A stretch of DNA of 64,000 nt from Tupaia tana (taxonomy: Eukaryota; Chordata; Mammalia; Scandentia; Tupaiidae). The DNA is taken from positions 62,001 to 126,000 of the forward strand of contig JAKSZU010000164.1 of assembly GCA_026018925.1 (NCBI GenBank). The letters run 5' to 3'. The notes beneath the pieces are model-generated. The model was given only the letters and a program-made list of their open reading frames with translations, did no database searches and was not told the DNA's origin. Both the position numbers and the translations under genes were made by a program. Of the stretch, positions 21,339 through 33,570 are shown piece after piece (positions within the stretch are counted from its first letter, which is position 1; every line of letters starts with the position of its first letter).

Positions 21339-23222
21339 GCAAAGCTAGTGTGGTAGGGAGCCCCTCTGGCCTTCTATCCCTGTCTCTGTGTCTCTGAGGT
21401 CTCTGTCTCTCTCTGCTCCAGTCTCCTCATTTTTTGTTGGTAAGTTTTCCTTTTTACGATTTTTTTAAAGGTAGAATTTCTCTCTGGCTCTCAGCTCCAT
21501 CTTTTGTTTTGTTAATAAGCCCTTCTGCTTCTTTCTCCCAGGCAGGAGAGTTGAGCCATTCTCTGAGAAGATTCCACATGGATACTGGGAACTAGATATT
21601 TCAGGGCACAGGCGAAATGAAGATTTTCTAGTCATAATTCAGCCTCCAGCAAGCAAAGCTTGTGTGGTAGGGAGCCCCTCTGGCCTTCTGTCCCTGTCTC
21701 TGTGTCTCTGAGGTCTCTGTCTCTCTCTGCTCCTGTCTCCTCATTTTTTTTGGTAATTTTTCCTTTTTACGATTTTTTTAAAGGTAGAATTTCTCTCTGG
21801 CTCTCAGCTCCATCTTTTGTTTGGTTAATAAGCCCTTCTGCTCCTTTCTCCCAGGCAGGAGAGTTGAGCCATTCTCTGAGAAGATTCCACATGGATACTG
21901 GGAACTAGATATTTCAGGGCACAGGCGAAATTAAGATTTTCTACTCATAATTCAGCCTCCAGCAAGCAAAGCTAGTGTGGTAGGGAGCCCCTCTGGCCTT
22001 CTATCCCTGTCTCTGTGTCTCTGAGGTCTCTGTCTCTCTCTGCTCCTGTCTCCTCATTATTTATTTTTAAATTTTTCTTTTTGCGGTTTTTTTAAAGGTA
22101 GAATTTCTCTCTGGCTCTCAGCTCCATCTTTTGTTTTGTTAATAAGCCCTTCTGCTCCTTTCTGCCAGGCAGGAGAGTTGAGCGATTCTCTGAGAAGATT
22201 CCACATGGATACTGGGAACTAGATATTTCAGGGCACCGGCGAAATGAAGATTATCTACCCATAATTCATCCTCCAGCAAGCAAAGCTAGTGTGATTGGGA
22301 GCCCCTCTCGCCTTCTATCCCTGTCTCTGTGTCTCTGAGGTCTCTGTCTCTCTCTGCTCCTGTCTCCTCATTTTTTTTGGTAATTTTTCCTTTTTACGAT
22401 TTTTTGAAAGGTAGAATTTCTCTCTGGCTCTCAGCTCCATATTTTGTTTTGTTAATAAGCCCTTCTGCTCCTTTCTCCCAGTCAGGAGAGTTGAGCCATT
22501 CTCTGAGAAGATTCCACATGGAAACTGGGAACTAGATATTTCAGGGCACAGGCAAAATGAAGATTTTCTACTCATAATTCAGCCTCCAGCAAGCAAAGCT
22601 AGTGTGGTAAGGAGCCCCTCTGGCCTTCTATCCCTGTCTCTGTGTCTCTGAGTTCTCTGTATATATCTGCTCCTGTCTCCTCATTTTTTTTTGGTAATTT
22701 TTCCTTTTTTACGATTTTTTTAAAGGTAGAATTTCTCTCTGGCTCTCACCTCCATCTTTTGTTTTGTTAATAAGCCCTTCTGCTCATTTCTCCCAGGCAG
22801 GAGAGATGAGCCATTCTCTGAGATGATTCCACATGGATACTGGGAAATAGATATTTCAGGGCACAGGCGAAATAAAGATTTTCTACTCATAATTCAGCCT
22901 CCAGCAAGCAAAGCTAGTGTGGTAGGGAGCCCCCTTGGCCTTCTATCACTGTCTCTGTTTATCTGAGATCTCTGTCTCTCTCTGCTCCTTTCTCCTCATT
23001 ATTTTTCGGTAATTTTTTCCTTTTTACGATTTTTTTAAAGGTAGAATTTCTCTCTGGCTCTCAGCTCCATCTTTTGTTTTGTTAATAAGCCCTTCTGCTC
23101 CTTTCTCCCAGGCAGGAGAGTTGAGCCATTCTCTGAGAAGATTCCACATGGATACTGGGAACTAGATATTTCAGGGCACAGGCGAAATGAAGATTTTCTA
23201 CTCATAATTCAGCCTCCAGCAA
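21339..23222 (+). repeat. 6-monomer HOR (S1 S2 N H I J), copy a
   Basis: Six monomers in the order S1 S2 N H I J span 1884 bp. S1 has GGTAAGTT plus CTTCTTTCTCC and CTAGTCATAA. S2 begins AAGCTTGTGTGG. N has TTATTTATTTTTAAAT then TTTTTGCGG. H has CTCCATATTTTG, CCCAGTCAGG and GGCAAAATG. I has GTATATATCTG and GAGATGATTCC. J has CCCCCTTGGCC and CTGTTTATCTG. Copy-specific changes include AATTAAGAT near 21930 and TTTTTGAAAGG near 22405. Confidence 0.88.
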
Positions 23223-24163
23223 GCAAAGCTAGTGTGGCAGGGAGCCCCTCTGGCCTTCTATCCCTGTCTCTGTGTCTCTGAGGTCTCTGTCTCTCTCTGC
23301 TCCAGTCTCCTCATTTTTTTTGGTAATTTTTCCTTTTTACGATTTTTTTAAAGGTAGAATTTCTCTCTGGCTCTCAGCTCCATCTTTTGTTTTGTTAATA
23401 AGCCCTTCTGCTCCTTTCTCCCAGGCAGGAGAGTTGAGCCATTCTCTGAGAAGATTCCACATGGATACTGGGAACTAGATATTTCAGGGCACAGGCGAAA
23501 TGAAGATTTTCTACTCATAATTCAGCCTCCAGCAAGCAAAGCTAGTGTGGTAGGGAGCCCCTCTGGCCTTCTATCCCTGTCTCTGTGTCTCTGAGGTCTC
23601 TGTCTCTCTCTGCTCCTGTCTCCTCATTATTTTTTTGGTAATTTTTCTTTTTGCGGTTTTTTTAAAGGTAGAATTTCTCTCTGGCTCGCAGCTCCATCTT
23701 TTGTTTTGTTAATAAGCCCTTCTGCTCCTTTCTCCCAGGCAGGAGAGTTGAGCCATTCTCTGAGAAGATTCCACATGGATACTGGGAACTAGATATTTCA
23801 GGGCACATGCGAAATGAAGATTTTCTACTCATAATTCAGCCTCCAGCAAGCAAAGCTAGTGTGGTAGGGAGCCCCTCTGGCCTTCTATCCCTGTCTCTGT
23901 GTCTCTGAGGTCTCTGTCTCTCTCTGCTCCAGTCTCCTCATTTTTTGTTGGTAAGTTTTCCTTTTTACGATTTTTTTAAAGGTAGAATTTCTCTCTGGCT
24001 CTCAGCTCCATCTTTTGTTTGGTTAATAAGCCCTTCTGCTCCTATCTCCCAGGCAGGACAGTTGAGCCATTCTCTGAGAAGATTCCACATGGATACTGGG
24101 AACTAGATATTTCAGGGCACAGGCGAAATGAAGATTTTCTTCTCATAATTCAGCCTCCAGTAA
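23223..24163 (+). repeat. Q-D-E trimer separating 6-mer copies
   Basis: Three monomers (Q, D, E; 941 bp) lie between 6-mer copies a and b. They match the Q-D-E part of the 19-mer unit: GGCAGGGAGC, then TTTTTGCGG with GGCTCGCAGC, then GGTAAGTT with CCTATCTCC. It looks like a piece of the older order left between two amplified 6-mers. Confidence 0.83.
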
Positions 24164-24477
24164 GCAAAGCTAGTTTGGTAGGGAGCCCCTCTGGCCTTCT
24201 ATCCCTGTCTCTGTGTCTCTGAGGTCTCTGTCTCTCTCTGCTCCAGTCTCCTCATTTTTTGTTGGTAAGTTTTCCTTTTTACGATTTTTTTAAAGGTAGA
24301 ATTTCTCTCTGGCTCTCAGCTCCATCTTTTGTTTTGTTAATAAGCCCTTCTGCTTCTTTCTCCCAGGCAGGAGAGTTGAGCCATTCTCTGAGAAGATTCC
24401 ACATGGATACTGGGAACTAGATATTTCAGGGCACAGGCGAAATGAAGATTTTCTAGTCATAATTCAGCCTCCAGCAA
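24164..24477 (+). repeat. Class S1 exemplar monomer
   Basis: It has the E-like GTTGGTAAGTT but keeps TTTTGTTTTG, and adds CTGCTTCTTTCTCC and TTTTCTAGTCATAA. It is found only as the first monomer of the 6-mer HOR. Confidence 0.82.
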
Positions 24478-24791
24478 GCAAAGCTTGTGTGGTAGGGAGC
24501 CCCTCTGGCCTTCTGTCCCTGTCTCTGTGTCTCTGAGGTCTCTGTCTCTCTCTGCTCCTGTCTCCTCATTTTTTTTTGGTAATTTTTCCTTTTTACGATT
24601 TTTTTAAAGGTAGAATTTCTCTCTGGCTCTCAGCTCCATCTTTTGTTTGGTTAATAAGCCCTTCTGCTCCTTTCTCCCAGGCAGGAGAGTTGAGCCATTC
24701 TCTGAGAAGATTCCACATGGATACTGGGAACTAGATATTTCAGGGCACAGGCGAAATGAAGATTTTCTACTCATAATTCAGCCTCCAGCAA
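24478..24791 (+). repeat. Class S2 exemplar monomer
   Basis: It starts GCAAAGCTTGTGTGG, has CTGTCCCTG, and carries TTTGGTTAATAAG with CCTTTCTCCC. The AAGCTT is a HindIII site that appears once per 6-mer unit and could be used as a marker of these units. Confidence 0.82.
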
Positions 24792-25105
24792 GCAAAGCTA
24801 GTGTGGTAGGGAGCCCCTCTGGCCTTCTATCCCTGTCTCTGTGTCTCTGAGGTCTCTGTCTCTCTCTGCTCCTGTCTCCTCATTATTTATTTTTAAATTT
24901 TTCTTTTTGCGGTTTTTTTAAAGGTAGAATTTCTCTCTGGCTCTCAGCTCCATCTTTTGTTTTGTTAATAAGCCCTTCTGCTCCTTTCTGCCAGGCAGGA
25001 GAGTTGAGCGATTCTCTGAGAAGATTCCACATGGATACTGGGAACTAGATATTTCAGGGCACCGGCGAAATGAAGATTATCTACCCATAATTCATCCTCC
25101 AGCAA
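24792..25105 (+). repeat. Class N exemplar monomer with G-type tail
   Basis: Marks: CATTATTTATTTTTAAAT replacing the T8-GGTAA segment, then TTTTTGCGG. The G-type tail has TCTGCCAGGCAGG, GAGCGATTC, CACCGGCG and ATTATCTACCC. It lacks the donor-like GGTAA altogether and precedes H. Confidence 0.82.
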
Positions 25106-26049
25106 GCAAAGCTAGTGTGATTGGGAGCCCCTCTCGCCTTCTATCCCTGTCTCTGTGTCTCTGAGGTCTCTGTCTCTCTCTGCTCCTGTCTCCTCATTTT
25201 TTTTGGTAATTTTTCCTTTTTACGATTTTTTTAAAGGTAGAATTTCTCTCTGGCTCTCAGCTCCATATTTTGTTTTGTTAATAAGCCCTTCTGCTCCTTT
25301 CTCCCAGTCAGGAGAGTTGAGCCATTCTCTGAGAAGATTCCACATGGATACTGGGAACTAGATATTTCAGGGCACAGGCAAAATGAAGATTTTCTACTCA
25401 TAATTCAGCCTCCAGCAAGCAAAGCTAGTGTGGTAGCGAGCCCCTCTGGCCTTCTATCCCTGTCTCTGTGTCTCTGAGTTCTCTGTATATATCTGCTCCT
25501 GTCTCCTCATTTTTTTTTGGTAATTTTTCCTTTTTTACGATTTTTTTAAAGGTAGAATTTCTCTCTGGCTCTCACCTCCATCTTTTGTTTTGTTAATAAG
25601 CCCTTCTGCTCATTTCTCCCAGGCAGGAGAGATGAGCCATTCTCTGAGATGATTCCACATGGATACTGGGAAATAGATATTTCAGGGCACAGGCGAAATA
25701 AAGATTTTCTACTCATAATTCAGCCTCCAGCAAGCAAAGCTAGTGTGGTATGGAGCCCCCTTGGCCTTCTATCACTGTCTCTGTTTATCTGAGGTCTCTG
25801 TCTCTCTCTGCTCCTTTCTCCTCATTTTTTTTTCGGTAATTTTTTCCTTTTTACGATTTTTTTAAAGGTAGAATTTCTCTCTGGCTCTCAGCTCCATCTT
25901 TTGTTTTGTTAATAAGCCCTTCTGCTCCTTTCTCCCAGGCAGGAGAGTTGAGCCATTCTCTGAGAAGATTCCACATGGATACTGGGAACTAGATATTTCA
26001 GGGCACATGCGAAATGAAGATTTTCTACTCATAATTCAGCCTCCAGCAA

Positions 26050-26363
26050 GCAAAGCTAGTGTGGTAGGGAGCCCCTCTGGCCTTCTATCCCTGTCTCTGT
26101 GTCTCTGAGGTCTCTGTCTCTCTCTGCTCCAGTCTCCTCATTTTTTGTTGGTAAGTTTTCCTTTTTACGATTTTTTTAAAGGTAGAATTTCTCTCTGGCT
26201 CTCAGCTCCATCTTTTGTTTGGTTAATAAGCCCTTCTGCTCCTATCTCCCAGGCAGGACAGTTGAGCCATTCTCTGAGAAGATTCCACATGGATACTGGG
26301 AACTAGATATTTCAGGGCACAGGCGAAATGAAGATTTTCTAGTCATAATTCAGCCTCCAGCAA
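26050..26363 (+). repeat. Hybrid E/S1 monomer at the 6-mer b/c junction
   Basis: The E-class centre (GGTTAATAAG, CCTATCTCCC, GGACAGTTG) is joined to the S1-class tail CTAGTCATAA and followed by the S2 start AAGCTTGTG. Together with the +1886 periodicity, this marks where unequal exchange duplicated the 6-mer. Confidence 0.78.
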
Positions 26364-27935
26364 GCAAAGCTTGTGTGGTAGGGAGCCCCTCTGGCCTTCT
26401 GTCCCTGTCTCTGTGTCTCTGAGGTCTCTGTCTCTCTCTGCTCCTGTCTCCTCATTTTTTTTTGGTAATTTTTCCTTTTTACGATTTTTTTAAAGGTAGA
26501 ATTTCTCTCTGGCTCTCAGCTCCATCTTTTGTTTGGTTAATAAGCCCTTCTGCTCCTTTCTCCCAGGCAGGAGAGTTGAGCCATTCTCTGAGAAGATTCC
26601 ACATGGATACTGGGAACTAGATATTTCAGGGCACAGGCGAAATGAAGATTTTCTACTCATAATTCAGCCTCCAGCAAGCAAAGCTAGTGTGGTAGGGAGC
26701 CCCTCTGGCCTTCTATCCCTGTCTCTGTGTCTCTGAGGTCTCTGTCTCTCTCTGCTCCTGTCTCCTCATTATTTATTTTTAAATTTTTCTTTTTGCGGTT
26801 TTTTTAAAGGTAGAATTTCTCTCTGGCTCTCAGCTCCATCTTTTGTTTTGTTAATAAGCCCTTCTGCTCCTTTCTGCCAGGCAGGAGAGTTGAGCGATTC
26901 TCTGAGAAGATTCCACATGGATACTGGGAACTAGATATTTCAGGGCACCGGCGAAATGAAGATTATCTACCCATAATTCATCCTCCAGCAAGCAAAGCTA
27001 GTGTGATTGGGAGCCCCTCTCGCCTTCTATCCCTGTCTCTGTGTCTCTGAGGTCTCTGTCTCTCTCTGCTCCTGTCTCCTCATTTTTTTTGGTAATTTTT
27101 CCTTTTTACGATTTTTTTAAAGGTAGAATTTCTCTCTGGCTCTCAGCTCCATATTTTGTTTTGTTAATAAGCCCTTCTGCTCCTTTCTCCCAGTCAGGAG
27201 AGTTGAGCCATTCTCTGAGAAGATTCCACATGGATACTGGGAACTAGATATTTCAGGGCACAGGCAAAATGAAGATTTTCTACTCATAATTCAGCCTCCA
27301 GCAAGCAAAGCTAGTGTGGTAGCGAGCCCCTCTGGCCTTCTATCCCTGTCTCTGTGTCTCTGAGTTCTCTGTATATATCTGCTCCTGTCTCCTCATTTTT
27401 TTTTGGTAATTTTTCCTTTTTTACGATTTTTTTAAAGGTAGAATTTCTCTCTGGCTCTCACCTCCATCTTTTGTTTTGTTAATAAGCCCTTCTGCTCATT
27501 TCTCCCAGGCAGGAGAGATGAGCCATTCTCTGAGATGATTCCACATGGATACTGGGAAATAGATATTTCAGGGCACAGGCGAAATAAAGATTTTCTACTC
27601 ATAATTCAGCCTCCAGCAAGCAAAGCTAGTGTGGTATGGAGCCCCCTTGGCCTTCTATCACTGTCTCTGTTTATCTGAGGTCTCTGTCTCTCTCTGCTCC
27701 TTTCTCCTCATTTTTTTTTCGGTAATTTTTTCCTTTTTACGATTTTTTTAAAGGTAGAATTTCTCTCTGGCTCTCAGCTCCATCTTTTGTTTTGTTAATA
27801 AGCCCTTCTGCTCCTTTCTCCCAGGCAGGAGAGTTGAGCCATTCTCTGAGAAGATTCCACATGGATACTGGGAACTAGATATTTCAGGGCACATGCGAAA
27901 TGAAGATTTTCTACTCATAATTCAGCCTCCAGCAA
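26050..27935 (+). repeat. 6-monomer HOR (S1 S2 N H I J), copy c
   Basis: This is a tandem duplicate of copy b at exactly +1886 bp and almost base-identical from the second monomer on. The first monomer (26050-26363) is an E/S1 hybrid: it has TTTGGTTAAT, CCTATCTCC and GGACAG like E but ends CTAGTCATAA like S1. The exchange point therefore lies in that monomer. Confidence 0.92.
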
Positions 27936-30900
27936 GCAAAGCTAGTGTGGTAGGGAGCCCCTCTGGCCTTCTATCCCTGTCTCTGTGTCTCTGAGGTCTC
28001 TGTCTCTCTCTGCTCCAGTCTCCTCATTTTTTGTTGGTAAGTTTTCCTTTTTACGATTTTTTTAAAGGTAGAATTTCTCTCTGGCTCTCAGCTCCATCTT
28101 TTGTTTGGTTAATAAGCCCTTCTGCTCCTATCTCCCAGGCAGGACAGTTGAGCCATTCTCTGAGAAGATTCCACATGGATACTGGGAACTAGATATTTCA
28201 GGGCACAGGCGAAATGAAGATTTTCTTCTCATAATTCAGCCTCCAGTAAGCAAAGCTAGTTTGGTAGGGAGCCCCTCTGGCCTTCTGTCCCTGTCTCTGT
28301 GTCTCTGAGGTTTCTGTCTCTCTCTGCTCCTGTCTCCTCATTTTTTTTTGGTAATTTTTCCTTTTTACGATTTTTTTAAAGGTAGAATTTCTCTCTGGCT
28401 CTCAGCTCCATCTTTTGTTTTGTTAATAAGCCCTTCTGCTCCTTTCTCCCAGGCAGGAGAGTTGAGCCATTCTCTGAGAAGTTTCCACATGGATATTGGG
28501 AACTAGATACTTCAGGGCACAGGCGAAATGAAGATTTTCTACTCATAATTCCGCCTCCAGCAAGCAAAGCTAGTGTGGTAGGGAGCCCCTCTGGCCTTCA
28601 ATCCCTGTCTCTGTGTCTCTGAGGTCTCTGTCTCTCTCTGCTCCTGTCTCCTAATTTTTTTTGGTAATTTTTCCTTTTTACGATTTTTTTAAAGGTAGAA
28701 TTTCTCTCTGGCTCTCACTCCATGTTTTGTTTTGTTAATAAGCCCTTCTGCTCCTTTCTCCGAGGCAGGAGAGTTGAGCCATTCTCTGAGAAGGTTCCAC
28801 ATGGATACTGGGAACTAGATATTTCAGGGCACAGGCGAAATGAAGATTTTCTACTCATAATTCAGCCTCCAGCAAGCAAAACTAGTGTGGTAGCGAGCCC
28901 CTCTGGCCTTCTATCCCTGTCTCTGTGTCTCTGAGATCTCTATCTCTCTCTGCTCCTGTCTCATCATATTTTTGGGAATTTTTCCTTTTTACGATTTTTT
29001 TAAAGGTAGAATTTCTCTCTGGCTCTCAGCTCCATCTTTTGTTTTGTTAATAAGCCCTTCTGCTCCTTTCTCCCAGGCAGGAGAGTTGAGCCATTCTCCG
29101 AGAAGATTCCACATGGATACTGGGAACTAGATATTTCAGGGCACAGGCGAAATGAAGATTTTCTACTCATAATTCAGCCTCCAGCAAGCAAAGCTAGTGT
29201 GGTAGGGAGCCCCTCTGGCCTTCTGTCCCTGTCTCTGTGTCTCTGAGGTCTCTGTCTCTCTCTGCTCCAGTCTCCTCATTTTTTTTTGGTAATTTTTCCT
29301 TTTTACGATTTTTTTAAAGGTAGAATTTCTCTCTGGCTCTCAGCTCCATCTTTTGTTTTGTTAATAAGCCCTTCTGCTCCTTTCTCCCAGGCAGGAGAGT
29401 TGAGCCATTCTCTGAGAAGTTTCCACATGGATACTGGGAACAAGATACTTCAGGGCACAGGCGAAATGAAGATTTTCTACTCATAATTCAGCCTCCAGCA
29501 AGCAAAGCTAGTGTGGTAGGGAGCCTCTCTGGCCTTCTATCCCTGTCTCTGTGTCTCTGAGGTCTCTGTCTCTCTCTGCTCCTGTCTCCTAATTTTTTTT
29601 GGTAATTTTTCCTTTTTACGATTTTTTTAAAGGTAGAATTTCTCTCTGGCTCTCACTCCATGTTTTGTTTTGTTAATAAGCCCTTCTGCTCCTTTCTCCG
29701 AGGCAGGAGAGTTGAGCCATTCTCTGAGAAGATTCCACATGGATACTGGGAACTAGATATTTCAGGGCACAGGCGAAATGAAGATTTTCTACTCATAATT
29801 CAGCCTCCAGCAAGCAAAGCTAGTGTGGTAGCGAGCCCCTCTGGCCTTCTATCCCTGTCTCTGTGTCTCTCAGATCTCTATCTCTCTCTGCTCCTGTCTC
29901 ATCATTTTTTTTGGTAATTTTTCCTTTTTACGATTTTTTTAAAGGTAGAATTTCTCTCTGGCTCTCAGCTCCATCTTTTGTTTTGTTAATAAGCCCTTCT
30001 GCTCCTTTCTCCCAGGCAGGAGAGTTGAGCCATTCTCCGAGAAGATTCCACATGGATACTGGGAACTAGATATTTCAGGGCACAGGCGAAATGAAGATTT
30101 TCTACTCATAATTCAGCCTCCAGCAAGCAAAGCTAGTGTGGTAGGGAGCCCCTCTGGCCTTCTATCCTGTCTCTGTGTCTCTGAGGTCTCTGTCTCTCTC
30201 TGCTCCTGTCTCCTCATTATTTTTTTGGTAATTTTTCTTTTTGCGGTTTTTTTAAAGGTAGAATTTCTCTCTGGCTCGCAGCTCCATCTTTTGTTTTGTT
30301 AATAAGCCCTTCTGCTCCTTTCTCCCAGGCAGGAGAGTTGAGCAATTCTCTGAGAAGATTCCATATGGATACTGGGAACTAGATATTTCAGGGCACATGC
30401 GAAATGAAGATTTTCTACTCATAATTCAGCCTCCAGCAAGCAAAGCTAGTGTGGTAGGGAGCCCCTCTGGCCTTCTATCCCTGTCTCTGTGTCTCTGAGG
30501 TCTCTGTCTCTCTCTGCTCCAGTCTCCTCATTTTTTGTTGGTAAGTTTTCCTTTTTACGATTTTTTTAAAGGTAGAATTTCTCTCTGGCTCTCAGCTCCA
30601 TCTTTTGTTTGGTTAATAAGCCCTTCTGCTCCTATCTCCCAGGCAGGACAGTTGAGCCATTCTCTGAGAAGATTCCACATGAATACTGGGAACTAGATAT
30701 TTCAGGGCACAGGCGAAATGAAGATTTTCTTCTCATAATTCAGCCTCCAGTAAGCAAAGCTAGTTTGGTAGGGAGCCCCTCTGGCCTTCTGTCCCTGTCT
30801 CTGTGTCTCTGAGGTCTCTGTCTCTCTCTGCTCCTGTCTCCTCATTTTTTTTTGGTAATTTTTCCTTTTTACGATTTTTTTAAAGGTAGAATTTCTCTCT

Positions 30901-33570
30901 GGCTCTCAGCTCCATCTTTTGTTTTGTTAATAAGCACTTCTGCTCCTTTCTCCCAGGCAGGAGAGTTGAGCCATTCTCTGAGAAGTTTCCACATGGATAC
31001 TGGGAACTAGATACTTCAGGGCACAGGCGAAATGAAGATTTTCTACTCATAATTCAGCCTCCAGCAAGCAAAGCTAGTGTGGTAGGGAGCCCCTCTGGCC
31101 TTCTATCCCTGTCTCTGTGTCTCTGAGGTCTCTGTCTCTCTCTGCTCCTGTCTCCTAATTTTTTTTGGTAATTTTTCTTTTTACGATTTTTTTAAAGGTA
31201 GAATTTCTCTCTGGCTCTCACTCCATGTTTTGTTTTGTTAATAAGCCCTTCTGCTCCTTTCTCCGAGGCAGGAGAGTTGAGCCATTCTCTGAGAAGGTTC
31301 CACATGGATACTGGGAACTAGATATTTCAGGGCACAGGCGAAATGAAGATTTTCTACTCATAATTCAGCCTCCAGGAAGCAAAGCTAGTGTGGTAGCGAG
31401 CCCCTCTGGCCTTCTATCCCTGTCTCTGTGTCTCTGAGATCTCTATCTCTCTCTGCTCCTGTCTCATCATTTTTTTTGGTAATTTTTCCTTTTTACGATT
31501 TTTTTAAAGGTAGAATTTCTCTCTGGCTCTCAGCTCCATCTTTTGTTTTGTTAATAAGCCCTTCTGCTCCTTTCTCCCAGGCAGGAGAGTTGAGCCATTC
31601 TCCGAGAAGATTCCACATGGATACTGGGAACTAGATATTTCAGGGCACAGGCGAAATGAAGATTTTCTACTCATAATTTAGCCTCCAGCAAGCAAAGCTA
31701 GTGTGGTAGGGAGCCCCTCTGGCCTTCTGTCCCTGTCTCTGTGTCTCTGAGGTCTCTGTCTCTCTCTGCTCCAGTCTCCTCATTTTTTTTGGTAATTTTT
31801 CCTTTTTACGATTTTTTTAAAGGTAGAATTTCTCTCTGGCTCTCAGCTCCATCTTTTGTTTTGTTAATAAGCCCTTCTGCTCCTTTCTCCCAGGCAGGAG
31901 AGTTGAGCCATTCTCTGAGAAGTTTCCACATGGATACTGGGAACAAGATACTTCAGGGCACAGGCGAAATCAAGATTTTCTACTCATAATTCAGCCTCCA
32001 GCAAGCAAAGCTAGTGTGGTAGGGAGCCCCTCTGGCCTTCTATCCCTGTCTCTGTGTCTCTGAGGTCTCTGTATCTCTCTGCTCCTGTCTCCTAATTTTT
32101 TTTGGTAATTTTTCCTTTTTACAATTTTTTTAAAGGTAGAATTTCTCTCTGGCTCTCACTCCATGTTTTGTTTTGTTAATAAGCCCTTCTGCTCCTTTCT
32201 CCGAGGCAGGAGAGTTGAGCCATTCTCTGAGAAGTTTCCACATGGATACTGGGAACTAGATATTTCAGGGCACAGGCGAAATGAAGATTTTCTACTCATA
32301 ATTCAGCCTCCAGCAAGCAAAGCTAGTGTGGTAGCGAGCCCCTCTGGCCTTCTATCCCTGTCTCTGTGTCTCTCAGATCTCTATCTCTCTCTGCTCCTGA
32401 CTCATCATTTTTTTTGGTAATTTTTCCTTTTTACGATTTTTTTAAAGGTAGAATTTCTCTCTGGCTCTCAGCTCCATCTTTTGTTTTGTTAATAAGCCCT
32501 TCTGCTCCTTTCTCCCAGGCAGGAGAGTTGAGCCATTCTCCGAGAAGTTTCCACATGGATACTGGGAACTAGATATTTCAGGGCACAGGCGAAATGAAGA
32601 TTTTCTACTCATAATTCAGCCTCCAGCAAGCAAAGCTAGTGTGGTAGGGAGCCCCTCTGGCCTTCTGTCCCTGTCTCTGTGTCTCTGAGGTCTCTGTCTC
32701 TCTCTGCTCCAGTCTCCTCATATTTTTTTGGTAATTTTTCCTTTTTACGATTTTTTTAAAGGTAGAATTTCTCTCTGGCTCTCAGCTCCATCTTTTGTTT
32801 TGTTAATAAGCCCTTCTGCTCCTTTCTCCCAGGCAGGAGAGTTGAGCCATTCTCTGAGAAGTTTCCACATGGATACTGGGAACTAGATATTTCAGGGCAC
32901 AGGCGAAATGAAGATTTTCTACTCATAATTCAGCCTCCAGCAAGCAAAGCTAGTGTGGCAGGGAGCCCCTCTGGCCTTCTATCCCTGTCTCTGTGTCTCT
33001 GAGGTCTCTGTCTCTCTCTGCTCCAGTCTCCTCATTTTTTTTGGTAATTTTTCCTTTTTACGATTTTTTTAAAGGTAGAATTTCTCTCTGGCTCTCAGCT
33101 CCATCTTTTGTTTTCTTAATAAGCCCTTCTGCTCCTTTCTCCCAGGCAGGAGAGTTGAGCCATTCTCTGAGAAGATTCCACATGGATACTGGGAACTAGA
33201 TATTTCAGGGCACAGGCGAAATGAAGATTTTCTACTCATAATTCAGCCTCCAGCAAGCAAAGCTAGTGTGGTAGGGAGCCCCTCTGGCCTTCTATCCCTG
33301 TCTCTGTGTCTCTGAGGTCTCTGTCTCTCTCTGCTCCTGTCTCCTCATTATTTTTTTGGTAATTTTTCTTTTTGCGGTTTTTTTAAAGGTAGAATTTCTC
33401 TCTGGCTCGCAGCTCCATCTTTTGTTTTGTTAATAAGCCCTTCTGCTCCTTTCTCCCAGGCAGGAGAGTTGAGCCATTCTCTGAGAAGATTCCACATGGA
33501 TACTGGGAACTAGATATTTCAGGGCACAGGCGAAATGAAGATTTTCTACTCATAATTCAGCCTCCAGCAA
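27936..33570 (+). repeat. 18 monomers re-using 19-mer cassettes
   Basis: Order is E R F K L F K D E R F K L F K P Q D. The runs L-F-K-D-E-R and L-F-K-P-Q-D both occur inside the 19-mer HOR, but here they are joined differently, as expected from repeated unequal exchange within one array. Local marks include CCTATCCTGTC near 30170 (one C lost) and a TTTGGGAATTT variant near 28970. Confidence 0.82.

Larger units (their letters stand above)
24164..26049 (+). repeat. 6-monomer HOR (S1 S2 N H I J), copy b
   Basis: This 1886-bp unit is directly followed by copy c, with all landmarks at +1886 bp. The S1 monomer here begins GCTAGTTTGG because it follows an E-type tail. Shared only with copy c: TAGCGAGCCCC at the start of the I monomer and GTATGGAGCCCC at the start of J. 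Confidence 0.92.
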
